Shown here: positions 17,663 to 25,292 of the stretch, in pieces | Layout: every line of letters begins with the position of its first letter | Numbering within the stretch: the stretch's first letter is position 1 | Source: Teredinibacter turnerae T7901 | GTDB lineage: Bacteria > Pseudomonadota > Gammaproteobacteria > Pseudomonadales > Cellvibrionaceae | DNA: 64,000 bases | Direction of reading: 5' to 3' | Assembly (NCBI RefSeq): GCF_000023025.1 | Contig: NC_012997.1 | Span: 1,162,764 to 1,226,763, forward strand | Notes under the pieces: generated by a model | Told to the model about the DNA's origin: nothing | Databases searched by the model: none | What the model saw: only the letters and a program-made list of their open reading frames with translations | Program-made: the position numbers and the translations under genes

Positions 17663-17776
17663 CGCTGAATTTTGTTTGGTTTGATTTTATCGGTTCTGTG
17701 TATACGCCAAAATCGGCATAATAACGCGTTTTAACACATGCGACTATTTCGTGCTTTTTGATTCGGGAACCCATCG

Positions 17777-18166
17777 ATGGAAATGAACATCACCACCCCC
17801 GGGCTACTATTCCCCGCTATTTCCCTGCTTTTACTCGCCTATACGAATCGCTTCGTGACTCTGGCAAGTGTGATTCGCCAGTTGAGCAAACTGGAGGATC
17901 GCAATGCCGATGATATCGCCCGCCGACAAATAAGTAGTTTGCGCAAGAGAATTCAAATTATCCGCTGGATGCAGGTTTTTGGTGTCACCGCGTTCTTATT
18001 CTGTACGCTATCTACATTTGCCTTGTTTGTTCACTTACAACTGGTGGGCAAAATTTTATTTGGTGTTAGCGTCATATTTTTATCGGTTTCGCTCTTGTTC
18101 TCTCTTTGGGAAGTGCAGATCTCGACAGATGCCATCAATATTGAAATCGAACGCTTGGACCGCTGA
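17777..18166 (+). CDS. DUF2721 family membrane protein
   Basis: 129 aa. Three hydrophobic segments (about 7-27, 66-88 and 90-112) and a charged segment VIRQLSKLEDRNADD between the first and second are typical of DUF2721 proteins. Function unknown. It is divergent from gspA (115 bp between start codons) and convergent with gcvR. Confidence 0.8.
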   Translation: MEMNITTPGLLFPAISLLLLAYTNRFVTLASVIRQLSKLEDRNADDIARRQISSLRKRIQIIRWMQVFGVTAFLFCTLSTFALFVHLQLVGKILFGVSVIFLSVSLLFSLWEVQISTDAINIEIERLDR

Positions 18167-18246
18167 TTTTCAGGCCGGTTTCATTTCCTGCCAGCCTGTA
18201 AACCGTGGCTCGCGAGAACCGGATTGCCGGGCTTAACGCGCTAAAA

Positions 18247-18783
18247 TCAGAGCGAGGGTACGTTACGCAAACTGATATCCATGGCCAGTTGATTGGCAAT
18301 ATCATCCAGTCGCTCTTCCAGCTCGGTGCGATCCAGCCCCTGCGGAAGCGTTAGTGTGCCCTCCGCTTCAAATAATGGTTCACCACTGTAGGGCATGCTC
18401 GACAGACGGGTATCCAGCTTTTCCATGTTAATGCCGTAGTGCGCAAAGGTGTGCGCAACTTCGCGCACAATCCCGGGCCTGTCGGGGCCGACGGCATGGA
18501 AAAACAGCGTTTGTTCACTATTGCCAGCAGTCGAACGGCTGTTTTCTACGCGATCGATAAATATGCGAATGTTTTGCGCTGACATGGCTTCCAATTGTGT
18601 TACCAGTGCAGATTCGCTATCACTCGCCACCTGCACCTGCACAACACCCGCAAATTTGCCTGCGAGGTGAGCAAGCTGACTTTCGAGCCAATTGCCGTTG
18701 TGTTCGGCGATGGTTCTCGCAAGCGCTTCTACTACGCCGGGTTTGTCATCGCTGATAACGGTTAGAATGAGATTTGTATTCAT
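18247..18783 (-). CDS. gcvR: Glycine cleavage system regulator GcvR-like (double ACT domain)
   Basis: 178 aa protein made of two ACT domains, one starting NLILTVISDDKPGVVEALART and the second starting LFFHAVGPDRPGIVREVAHTF. This is the GcvR architecture: a small glycine-sensing protein that binds the regulator GcvA and represses the gcv genes. No gcvA or gcv genes are visible here, and no DNA-binding domain is present, so it must act through a partner. Related ACT-ACT proteins of other function cannot be excluded. Confidence 0.8.
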   Translation of the reverse strand: MNTNLILTVISDDKPGVVEALARTIAEHNGNWLESQLAHLAGKFAGVVQVQVASDSESALVTQLEAMSAQNIRIFIDRVENSRSTAGNSEQTLFFHAVGPDRPGIVREVAHTFAHYGINMEKLDTRLSSMPYSGEPLFEAEGTLTLPQGLDRTELEERLDDIANQLAMDISLRNVPSL

Positions 18784-18887
18784 AGTTATTCTGGTTCGCT
18801 GGATTAATCACCAACGTGGATTATATCTTTTGCGAGACCAATAAGCGTATTATTTGCGCGCAAAAGTGGTAGAGGCGAGTTTGCATC

Positions 18888-19124
18888 ATGATTATTCCTC
18901 CTGAAAGGCTCACAGAAGAAGCCCTGCGCGGCGTGATTGAAGGCTATATTACGCGCGAGGGCACCGATTATGGCGAACATGAACTGTCTCTGGCCGACAA
19001 AGTGGAAGCGCTCATGCCGCAAGTTATTATGGGTGAGGTGCTTATCGTGTTCGATGAGGAATCAGAATCTGTGAACCTGGTGAACAAGCGCGATTACCAA
19101 CCGCCTGCCACAGAAACCGCCTGA
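18888..19124 (+). CDS. yheU: YheU family protein (UPF0270)
   Basis: 78 aa. Starts MIIPPERLTEEALRGVIEGYI, the hallmark of UPF0270/YheU proteins (usual length 70-80), and continues with TREGTDYGEHE and a QVIMGEVLIVFDEESES segment that also fits. Biochemical function unknown. In E. coli yheU lies beside the alpha/beta hydrolase yheT; here too a hydrolase gene follows 8 bp later, though of a different subfamily. Confidence 0.9.
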   Translation: MIIPPERLTEEALRGVIEGYITREGTDYGEHELSLADKVEALMPQVIMGEVLIVFDEESESVNLVNKRDYQPPATETA

Positions 19125-19132
19125 ACAGTCCG

Positions 19133-19798
19133 ATGTCCGACACCTGCACCCAGTGGGGTGATTTCCCCGTAATAGTCGACACTCCCGCTAGGCCGCGTGC
19201 CTTGGTAGTCCTGGCCCATGGCGCCGGGTTGGGGATGGACTCGCCTTTCATGGGGGAAATGGCTAGCGCGCTCGCTGCTGCAGGATTACACGTTGTCCGC
19301 TTCGAGTTCCCCTATATGGCACGGCGCCGACGCGGAGAGGGAAAACCACCGCCGAATCGGATGCCGGTGCTGCTGGAGACCTGGAGCGCAATGATTGCCG
19401 CTGCCCGGGAGCAAACAACCTTGCCGATTTACGTCGCAGGCAAATCTATGGGCGGTCGTGCCGCGTCGGAGTGGTTGGCCGTGCACTCAGACTCAGCCGT
19501 TGCGGGAGGGATCGCTTACGGTTATCCGTTTCACCCCCCCGCTAAACCCGACTCGTTGCGTACTGCGCACCTGAGCGGGCTGCAAAAGCCGTTGTTGATC
19601 CTTCAAGGTACCCGCGACCCGTTTGGCAAGCCGCAGGAAGTGACGGGCTATGATTTAGGTGCACATACCAACGTCATGTGGCTAGACTCGGGCGACCACG
19701 ATTATAAACCGCTAAAAAAATCGGGTCGCACGCAGTTGCAGCTGATTGCAGAGGCGGCAAGCGCCTCCGCGACTTTCGTTCAAACAACATCCCGCTAA
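19133..19798 (+). CDS. Alpha/beta hydrolase of the KANL3/Tex30 type
   Basis: 221 aa cytosolic alpha/beta hydrolase. The oxyanion region LVVLAHGAGLGMDSPFM, nucleophile elbow GKSMGGR, acid in QGTRDPFG and His in SGDHDYKP make a complete catalytic triad. This set of motifs is characteristic of the KANL3/Tex30-like hydrolases. Substrate unknown. It lies in a likely operon with yheU (8 bp) and rlmM (21 bp). Confidence 0.82.
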   Translation: MSDTCTQWGDFPVIVDTPARPRALVVLAHGAGLGMDSPFMGEMASALAAAGLHVVRFEFPYMARRRRGEGKPPPNRMPVLLETWSAMIAAAREQTTLPIYVAGKSMGGRAASEWLAVHSDSAVAGGIAYGYPFHPPAKPDSLRTAHLSGLQKPLLILQGTRDPFGKPQEVTGYDLGAHTNVMWLDSGDHDYKPLKKSGRTQLQLIAEAASASATFVQTTSR

Positions 19799-19819
19799 AA
19801 AATTTTACTGGAGACAATT

Positions 19820-20872
19820 TTGGAATTGGTAGCGCTCTGCCGTACTGGCTTTGAGAAAGAACTGGCGGCTGAGCTGGTTGATGTAACGGCAACCCACGGA
19901 GTACACGGTTACCCCAAAGCACGCGATGGTCAGGGGTATGTGCAATTCGTGGTGGACGACGGTGCTGAATTGCTGCGTTGTATAAATGCCGTCGTGTTCG
20001 ACGAGCTGGTTTTTGTACGCGACTGGTTTGTCTCCGCTGGCGCAATCAGCGGCTTACCTGCTGATGACCGGGTGAGCCCGTTGCAAAATCAATTTAAGGC
20101 GGCGTTCAGTGGTCACATCCAGGAGGTTGCCGATTTGCTCTTTCTGAATGTGGATAGCAACGAGGGTAAAGCCCTGAGCAAGTTAACCCGTGGGGTTGGC
20201 AGTCACCTAAAGCGGCAATTGCCACTGGCAAAAGGCTCAGACTGGTTGGGTGTTCTTTTATTGTTGTCTGGCAGTGAAGGATTTATTGGGGTTTGCCCGC
20301 GGCGGCAGCGCCCGCGCTGGGCCGGTGGCGTTGCGCGGCTTAAGTTTCCCCGCGAAGCCCCGAGTCGGGCGACTCTGAAGCTCGAAGAAGCATGGCATCA
20401 CTTTATCCCTGCTAGCGAGTGGGACACGCGTTTGGCCCCGAGTATGAAGGCTGTGGATCTGGGTGCTGCGCCAGGCGGTTGGACTTGGCAGTTGGTGGCG
20501 CGCAGTATGTTTGTGGATGCGGTCGATAACGGGCCAATGGCACCAACTTTAATGGAAGGTGGGCAGGTGACGCACCGTCAGGTAGACGGCTTCGCTTACC
20601 ACCCTCCTAAACCTGTGGACTGGCTTGTTTGCGATATTGCCGACAAGCCTGCACGGGTAGCGGATATGATCGCCAGCTGGGCGGAAAACAGCTGGTTTCG
20701 CGAAGCCGTTTTCAATCTCAAATTACCGATGAAACAACGTTACAAAGAAGTCCTGCGTTGCCGCGAGCAAATCGAGCTGCGTTTACTTGCGGCAGGGCGC
20801 GATTACAGACTGCGATTTAAGCAGCTGTATCACGATCGTGAGGAAGTCACCGGGCATCTTGAGTTGCGCTGA
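19820..20872 (+). CDS. rlmM: 23S rRNA C2498 2'-O-ribose methyltransferase RlmM
   Basis: 350 aa. N-terminal THUMP-like region, then an FtsJ-type SAM methyltransferase domain with motif I VDLGAAPGGWTWQL and the following VDAVDNGPM and DWLVCDIADKP. RlmM methylates the ribose of C2498 in 23S rRNA using S-adenosylmethionine. The start is a TTG codon at 19820 preceded by CTGGAG; it gives the expected N terminus (ELVALCRTGFEKELA). Length agrees with the family. Confidence 0.94.
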   Translation: MELVALCRTGFEKELAAELVDVTATHGVHGYPKARDGQGYVQFVVDDGAELLRCINAVVFDELVFVRDWFVSAGAISGLPADDRVSPLQNQFKAAFSGHIQEVADLLFLNVDSNEGKALSKLTRGVGSHLKRQLPLAKGSDWLGVLLLLSGSEGFIGVCPRRQRPRWAGGVARLKFPREAPSRATLKLEEAWHHFIPASEWDTRLAPSMKAVDLGAAPGGWTWQLVARSMFVDAVDNGPMAPTLMEGGQVTHRQVDGFAYHPPKPVDWLVCDIADKPARVADMIASWAENSWFREAVFNLKLPMKQRYKEVLRCREQIELRLLAAGRDYRLRFKQLYHDREEVTGHLELR

Positions 20873-20892
20873 CGTTGCCAAAATGAGCAAGG

Positions 20893-21174
20893 TTAATTGT
20901 CGAGTAAGGTGATCTTTTCTGGCTGTGTCAGTATGGCGTGGACCGGGCTCAAAATTTCAAGACGCTCCGAGCTTTGCAGCCAGCGTTGCCAGCTTTCAAG
21001 GCTTTTCCATTTGCACAGCAGGAGACGGTGATTCTCATCGTTTAAGTCGTAGAAGGCCTCACCGGAGATAAACCCGGGCACAGCGTAGGTATGTTGTAGA
21101 GCCCGTTTGGCCTGGTCGAGATAGGTGGCAAGTTGTCCTTCGTGAAGGTGACGTTCGATAAGCACATGGATCAT
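20893..21174 (-). CDS. Antibiotic biosynthesis monooxygenase (ABM) domain protein
   Basis: 93 aa. Dimeric alpha/beta ferredoxin-like fold of the ABM family: MIHVLIERHLHEGQL at the start, a helix ALQHTYAVPGFISGEAF and a LLCKWKSLESWQRWLQS strand-helix near the end. Such proteins are small monooxygenases or stress proteins; the substrate cannot be read from the sequence. It lies alone between rlmM and tusA, divergent from tusA. Confidence 0.8.
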   Translation of the reverse strand: MIHVLIERHLHEGQLATYLDQAKRALQHTYAVPGFISGEAFYDLNDENHRLLLCKWKSLESWQRWLQSSERLEILSPVHAILTQPEKITLLDN

Positions 21175-21303
21175 AGAGAGGCGCCTTTGTTATGGTTTGG
21201 AACACGCGTTGGGGCAATATACTCCAGTTCGTTTTCCCTTTTGGTAAAGGCATATCAACGATTCGTGAATAAATTCTCGTGAACAGAATAAATGGTTTAA
21301 AAA

Positions 21304-21546
21304 ATGACACATTCTGATCAAACCTACCAGCATTCCATAGATGCGCGCGGGCTTTTATGCCCTGAACCCGTGATGATGTTACACAATGCGGTGCGAGATG
21401 CGGCGTCTGGCGATGTTATTGAGGTTTTGGCAACAGACCCGTCGACGCAGCGGGACATAGCCCGCTTTTGTGAGTTTTTGAGCCATGAGCTGGTGGCGGT
21501 CGCTCAGCAGGACGATGAGTACCGGTTTTTGGTGCGCAAGGGTTGA
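21304..21546 (+). CDS. tusA: Sulfur carrier protein TusA
   Basis: 80 aa. The signature DARGLLCPEPVM contains the active Cys19 that receives persulfide sulfur from the cysteine desulfurase IscS and passes it on for tRNA thiolation and molybdenum cofactor synthesis. Length and the C-terminal QQDDEYRFLVRKG fit TusA. No other tus genes are in the window. Confidence 0.93.
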   Translation: MTHSDQTYQHSIDARGLLCPEPVMMLHNAVRDAASGDVIEVLATDPSTQRDIARFCEFLSHELVAVAQQDDEYRFLVRKG

Positions 21547-21672
21547 TCAGGCGTGAGGTGGCTGCGTGGGGTATGGGTTGTTGCGGCCTCAGTAAGACGA
21601 TTCTGCTCACGCAGACCTGCGCCACGCCAACGTGACCCGCATGGGACTTTACTATCGTACTTCGAGGTTATT

Positions 21673-21706
21673 GCGCCGCAAGCGCATTACGCTTGCATAA
21701 CGGCGC
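21673..21706. repeat. Strong bulged hairpin between tusA and the next gene
   Basis: GCGCCG-CAAGCG-CATTA-CGCTTG-CATAA-CGGCGC: two stacked 6-bp stems with a 5-base loop and a 5-base bulge on one side. There is no T-run beside it, so it is not an ordinary intrinsic terminator. The surrounding 239-bp gap between tusA and the convergent hypothetical gene shows nothing else recognisable. It may be a REP-like unit or a two-way termination structure. Confidence 0.45.
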
Positions 21707-21785
21707 ATCGTTGCAGAAGTCAGCGGGAGCCTCCGAAGATCACGGAGTTGTGTGTCGCAGTCAGTAATGACTACTCGGGCTGGTA

Positions 21786-22493
21786 TCAGCCCTGAGAAGA
21801 CTCTTCGACCAGCAGCGAGATGGCTGCGAGTGCCTCCGGGTCTTGAGATTTGATTTTGTTGGCAATGTGGTGCTGGAAAAAATAGCGGAATTTTTGCTGG
21901 GTCTGGGCCGGGTATAAACAGCTATCACCCGGCAGCACAGGCGTGCTTTCCACTTTTTTCTCATCGACCAGCATGCCGCATACAGTTCCGTCGTTGAACA
22001 AGCGCCAGCTAACGACTTCCTGTAGCGTCAAGCTGTGCTCGTCACTACCGGAAAGTACAGCGTGGGTGCCGATGGTGTCGGGAATTTCCTGCACCACATC
22101 GTACGGATTATCACACTGAACTTCGTAATATTCCGCGGCTGTTTCCAGCTCCACAATTTTGTGGATGGGTGGTTCAAAAAACAATTCATCGATACCGGGG
22201 TCGTAATACCCTTCCCAGGCGCCGTTGAGTGGATCTTCGATATCCGGACAGGGCACCAGGTCGTCGAGCCAGGGCACAAGGCCCACAACCTCGCCATTCG
22301 CACGGAGTCCCCAGCACAGAATTTTCAAGCTGAAAAATTTGTCCTCGCTGGCTTCATTGGAGTAAAGCATTTCCAGACCGTCGAGTTCGGGGGAGAGACG
22401 AATGATGCGGCTGTCGTTAGCCGAAGAGTAGGGCTTCCCTGTGAAGAGATCGATCACGTTATCTGAGTTGTGACCAGGGTTTGAGGTCTTCAT
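21786..22493 (-). CDS. Conserved hypothetical protein
   Basis: 235 aa from the ATG at 22493, chosen because GGAGGT lies just upstream; an in-frame start at 22523 would precede that site. Acidic, soluble, no signal peptide or membrane segment. Notable segments are VIDLFTGKPY near the start, LKILCWGLRANGEVVGLVPWL, and WRLFNDGTVCGMLVDEKKVE in the second half, which look like two related beta-rich units (each with a Gly-x-Val/Cys-x-Gly turn). The C terminus is a helix (YFFQHHIANKIKS). I recall no function. Confidence 0.7.
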   Translation of the reverse strand: MKTSNPGHNSDNVIDLFTGKPYSSANDSRIIRLSPELDGLEMLYSNEASEDKFFSLKILCWGLRANGEVVGLVPWLDDLVPCPDIEDPLNGAWEGYYDPGIDELFFEPPIHKIVELETAAEYYEVQCDNPYDVVQEIPDTIGTHAVLSGSDEHSLTLQEVVSWRLFNDGTVCGMLVDEKKVESTPVLPGDSCLYPAQTQQKFRYFFQHHIANKIKSQDPEALAAISLLVEESSQG

Positions 22494-22688
22494 AATACCA
22501 CCTCCAGGTTGAGGTCCAGGCACACCACTATGGCGCTTAGGACACGATGATTTTAAGAACCATCACGATATACAGTATATGCACTTCACTGATAACACAA
22601 TAGCTTGCTATAGATTTCTTTTAGGTGACTTAGCAACTGCTCGGCTATCTATTTAATTCGACCACAGGCACTCAAGGTAATTCTTTTC

Positions 22689-23255
22689 ATGTCCTGCATC
22701 ACCACTATTCACAGCGCTGCGGTGCTGGTCGAACTGTTCAATCAATGCTTCCTCGACTCAGAATACAACACCTGCCTGGAAGGCCAAGGTGAAGAACCCA
22801 TTTACCTGCCGCGAGGCGGCGGGCGCGATGTCAACACGATCGTCTTTACTCAGGATTACTTCTCTAGCGCCTTGCACGAAGTGAGCCACTGGTGCATTGC
22901 CGGGCCGCAACGACTCGCGCAAGTGGATTATGGCTACTGGTATGCGCCAGATGGCCGCAGCGCAGCGCAGCAGGCCTTGTTTGAAAAGGTCGAGGTCAAG
23001 CCGCAAGCGCTGGAGTGGATATTTCACAAAGCCTGTGCCTGCCGATTCCGCGTCAGTGCCGACAATTTAATGGCGGGAATGGGGGCGTCGTCAGCGTTCA
23101 AACGTGCGATTCTGGCGCAAGTACATGCATACTGTGCAACGGGTTTACAGGCGCGCGCGAAACATTTCGCCGCTGCGCTTGCTCGTTATTTTGGTGGCGA
23201 AAACTATCTGGATGCCGACGCCTATAGCCCACAGGAACTGGATAGTTTCGCGTGA
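22689..23255 (+). CDS. epmC: Elongation factor P hydroxylase EpmC (YfcM)
   Basis: 188 aa. Iron-dependent hydroxylase that completes the beta-lysyl-lysine modification of EF-P. The metal-binding motif is HEVSH at residues 63-67 within SSALHEVSHW, and YGYWYAPDGR plus FEKVEVKPQALEW are characteristic. The next gene begins at its stop (GTGA overlap), showing translational coupling to the exonuclease gene. EpmA, EpmB and EF-P genes are not in the window. Confidence 0.9.
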   Translation: MSCITTIHSAAVLVELFNQCFLDSEYNTCLEGQGEEPIYLPRGGGRDVNTIVFTQDYFSSALHEVSHWCIAGPQRLAQVDYGYWYAPDGRSAAQQALFEKVEVKPQALEWIFHKACACRFRVSADNLMAGMGASSAFKRAILAQVHAYCATGLQARAKHFAAALARYFGGENYLDADAYSPQELDSFA

Positions 23256-24157
23256 GTGTTGCCCAGTCCGACACCGTTTACCTGATCGATGCCTCCATTT
23301 ATATCTTCCGGTATTACTTTTCCCTGCCCGATAATTGGTGGGGCCGAGAGCACCAGCCTACGGCCGCGGTGTATGGGTATGGGCGCTGGCTGTTGCGGTT
23401 TCTCAAGGCGGTAAGGCCCAAGTATATTGCTTGTTGTTTTGATGAGAGCCTAACGTCCTGTTTTCGCAACGAGCTATACCCTGGCTACAAAGCCAGTCGT
23501 GCGCTACCGGACGAAAGCCTCGCGTTTCAGCTCGCTGCCTGCAAAGGGCTGAGTGCCGCTTATGGCCTTGCAACCTATGCCTCGCCGCGCTTCGAAGCCG
23601 ACGACCTTATCGCAACTCTGGCAGCGAAAAGCCGCAAGCGGGGTTTGTCGGTATGCGTTGTATCGCGCGATAAGGATCTCAGCCAGATTATTCGCACAGC
23701 GCGCGATACGCTCTGGGACTTTCCCGACAGGGAACCTCTGGACAGCGACGCGATTTTTGCGAAATACGGCATATACCCTGAGCAGATGGCAGACTTCCTT
23801 GCGCTGGTGGGCGACCCGTCAGACGACATTCCCGGTGTCGCGGGTATCGGCGGGAAAACCGCCGCGGCGCTGTTAGCCGAGTTTGGTAGCTGGCGGGAGA
23901 TACGCCGCAACTACAATCGCGTTGCAAAATGTGCAATTCGCGGAGCGGCAAAGCTGGGGGATAAGCTCGCTGCCGCTGAGGCGCAGATTGAGCTTTCTCG
24001 CCAATTGGCCCGCGTTGCTTCAGACGCGCCGCTAGGGGCCCGATTCCGGGTGACGCGTCGCCCTGTCGACTTGCCCGCGCTGGACACGACTATTGATGAA
24101 CTGGGTCTTGGGGCGGGATTTCGCACGTCTGTACACTCGGTTTTTAATGAAATTTGA
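23252..24157 (+). CDS. 5'-3' exonuclease / flap endonuclease (Xni or PolA-nuclease type)
   Basis: 301 aa, GTG start overlapping the epmC stop. It is a stand-alone 5' nuclease: DASIYIFRYY at the N terminus, FEADDLIATLA, VSRDKDLSQII and the helix-hairpin-helix region GDPSDDIPGVAGIGGKTA. E. coli Xni has lost several metal-binding Asp residues in the second site (it reads ISSSKVPGVAGIG there); this protein keeps GDPSDD, so it resembles the 5' nuclease domain of DNA polymerase I more than Xni. It cleaves 5' flaps in DNA repair or primer removal. Symbol withheld for that reason. Confidence 0.85.
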   Translation: MSVAQSDTVYLIDASIYIFRYYFSLPDNWWGREHQPTAAVYGYGRWLLRFLKAVRPKYIACCFDESLTSCFRNELYPGYKASRALPDESLAFQLAACKGLSAAYGLATYASPRFEADDLIATLAAKSRKRGLSVCVVSRDKDLSQIIRTARDTLWDFPDREPLDSDAIFAKYGIYPEQMADFLALVGDPSDDIPGVAGIGGKTAAALLAEFGSWREIRRNYNRVAKCAIRGAAKLGDKLAAAEAQIELSRQLARVASDAPLGARFRVTRRPVDLPALDTTIDELGLGAGFRTSVHSVFNEI

Positions 24158-24179
24158 TAAACAGGTATTTGGATACTCC

Positions 24180-25292
24180 ATGAAAATTGTTGTTGATGAA
24201 AATATTCCACTGGCGGACGCCCTGTTTGGCGATCTTGGCGAAATTATCCGTAAACCCGGCCGCGAGATCAGTTCTGCAGATGTGGCCGAGGCGGATGCAC
24301 TGCTGGTGCGCTCTGTTACTCGCGTCAACGCAGATCTGCTGACGGGTAGCAAAGTAAAGTTTGTCGGCACCTGTACTATCGGAACCGATCATCTGGACAA
24401 AGAATTTCTGGCCGAAGCCGGAATCCGGTTTGCCAGCGCGCCTGGCTGCAATGCCCAGGGCGTGGTGCAATACGATCTAGCGGCCCTCGCACATCTGGGG
24501 TATCTCGCGCGGGATATTCGGGTTGGCATTATTGGCTGCGGTAACGTGGGCGGCAGCTTACATCGCGCGCTCACCGGAATGGGTGTGACCTGTGTTTGTT
24601 ACGATCCGTTTCTTACGCAAGACCAGAATGCGGACCTCGCAGATTGGGACGCGCTGTTCACCTGCGATGTCATTTGCGTTCATACGCCGCTCACGCGTAG
24701 CGGTCCATACCCCACACACCACATGCTGAGCACACCGTTTTTCCGCGCTATGCGCGACGGCGCCTTGTTGCTGAATGCCGGGCGCGGGGAGGTTATCGAC
24801 AACCGCGCGTTGAAAGCCTATTTACAGGGGGACAACAGTAACCATTTGTCGGTGGTGCTGGATGTATGGGAGGGCGAGCCGGCGATTGATGCAGAGTTGG
24901 CGCCTCTGGTGAAAATCGCGACCCCGCATATCGCCGGTTACAGTTTCGAAGGCAAGACTAACGGGTCGCTCATGATCTATGAGGCGCTCGCTGAGTTTCT
25001 CGGTGTTAACGCAACCGAACGATCGGCGCGTGTCGCGGCTGTCAAAGCGCAGGCATACGGCGCTGCCGAGCCGCTGGACGCGGATGATCTCGTCACCGCA
25101 ATTTTGGCAACCCACCCGATCACCCGGGACGATAAGGCATTGCGAGACCAACTGGATCAGCTACCCGCCGGTTTCGATGCTTTGCGCAAAGGTTACCCGG
25201 TGCGCCGTGAATTCAGCCACTATCAACTGACATCCGCGCAGATACCCGCGAATGTCACGGCGCTGGGGTTTTCGCTGGACAGTGCGAAATGA
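24180..25292 (+). CDS. pdxB: Erythronate-4-phosphate dehydrogenase PdxB
   Basis: 370 aa NAD-dependent 2-hydroxyacid dehydrogenase of the pyridoxal-5'-phosphate pathway; oxidises 4-phosphoerythronate. Start MKIVVDENIPLADALF is diagnostic. The Rossmann motif VGIIGCGNVGGS is central, then VCVHTPLTRSG, LLNAGRGEVID, DVWEGEP and ATPHIAGYSFEGK, with the C-terminal PdxB dimerisation domain present. The ATG at 24180 is used; the open frame continues upstream into the nuclease gene but that part has no PdxB similarity. It overlaps the next gene by 4 bp (ATGA). Confidence 0.95.
   Translation: MKIVVDENIPLADALFGDLGEIIRKPGREISSADVAEADALLVRSVTRVNADLLTGSKVKFVGTCTIGTDHLDKEFLAEAGIRFASAPGCNAQGVVQYDLAALAHLGYLARDIRVGIIGCGNVGGSLHRALTGMGVTCVCYDPFLTQDQNADLADWDALFTCDVICVHTPLTRSGPYPTHHMLSTPFFRAMRDGALLLNAGRGEVIDNRALKAYLQGDNSNHLSVVLDVWEGEPAIDAELAPLVKIATPHIAGYSFEGKTNGSLMIYEALAEFLGVNATERSARVAAVKAQAYGAAEPLDADDLVTAILATHPITRDDKALRDQLDQLPAGFDALRKGYPVRREFSHYQLTSAQIPANVTALGFSLDSAK

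Noticed and set aside
21553-21795. 80-residue + strand frame after tusA
   Set aside because: Arg-rich, no ribosome binding site, contains the hairpin, and overlaps the end of the convergent gene.
22035-22466. 143-residue + strand frame opposite the hypothetical gene
   Set aside because: The - strand frame has a clear GGAGGT site; this one has no start signal and overlaps it entirely.
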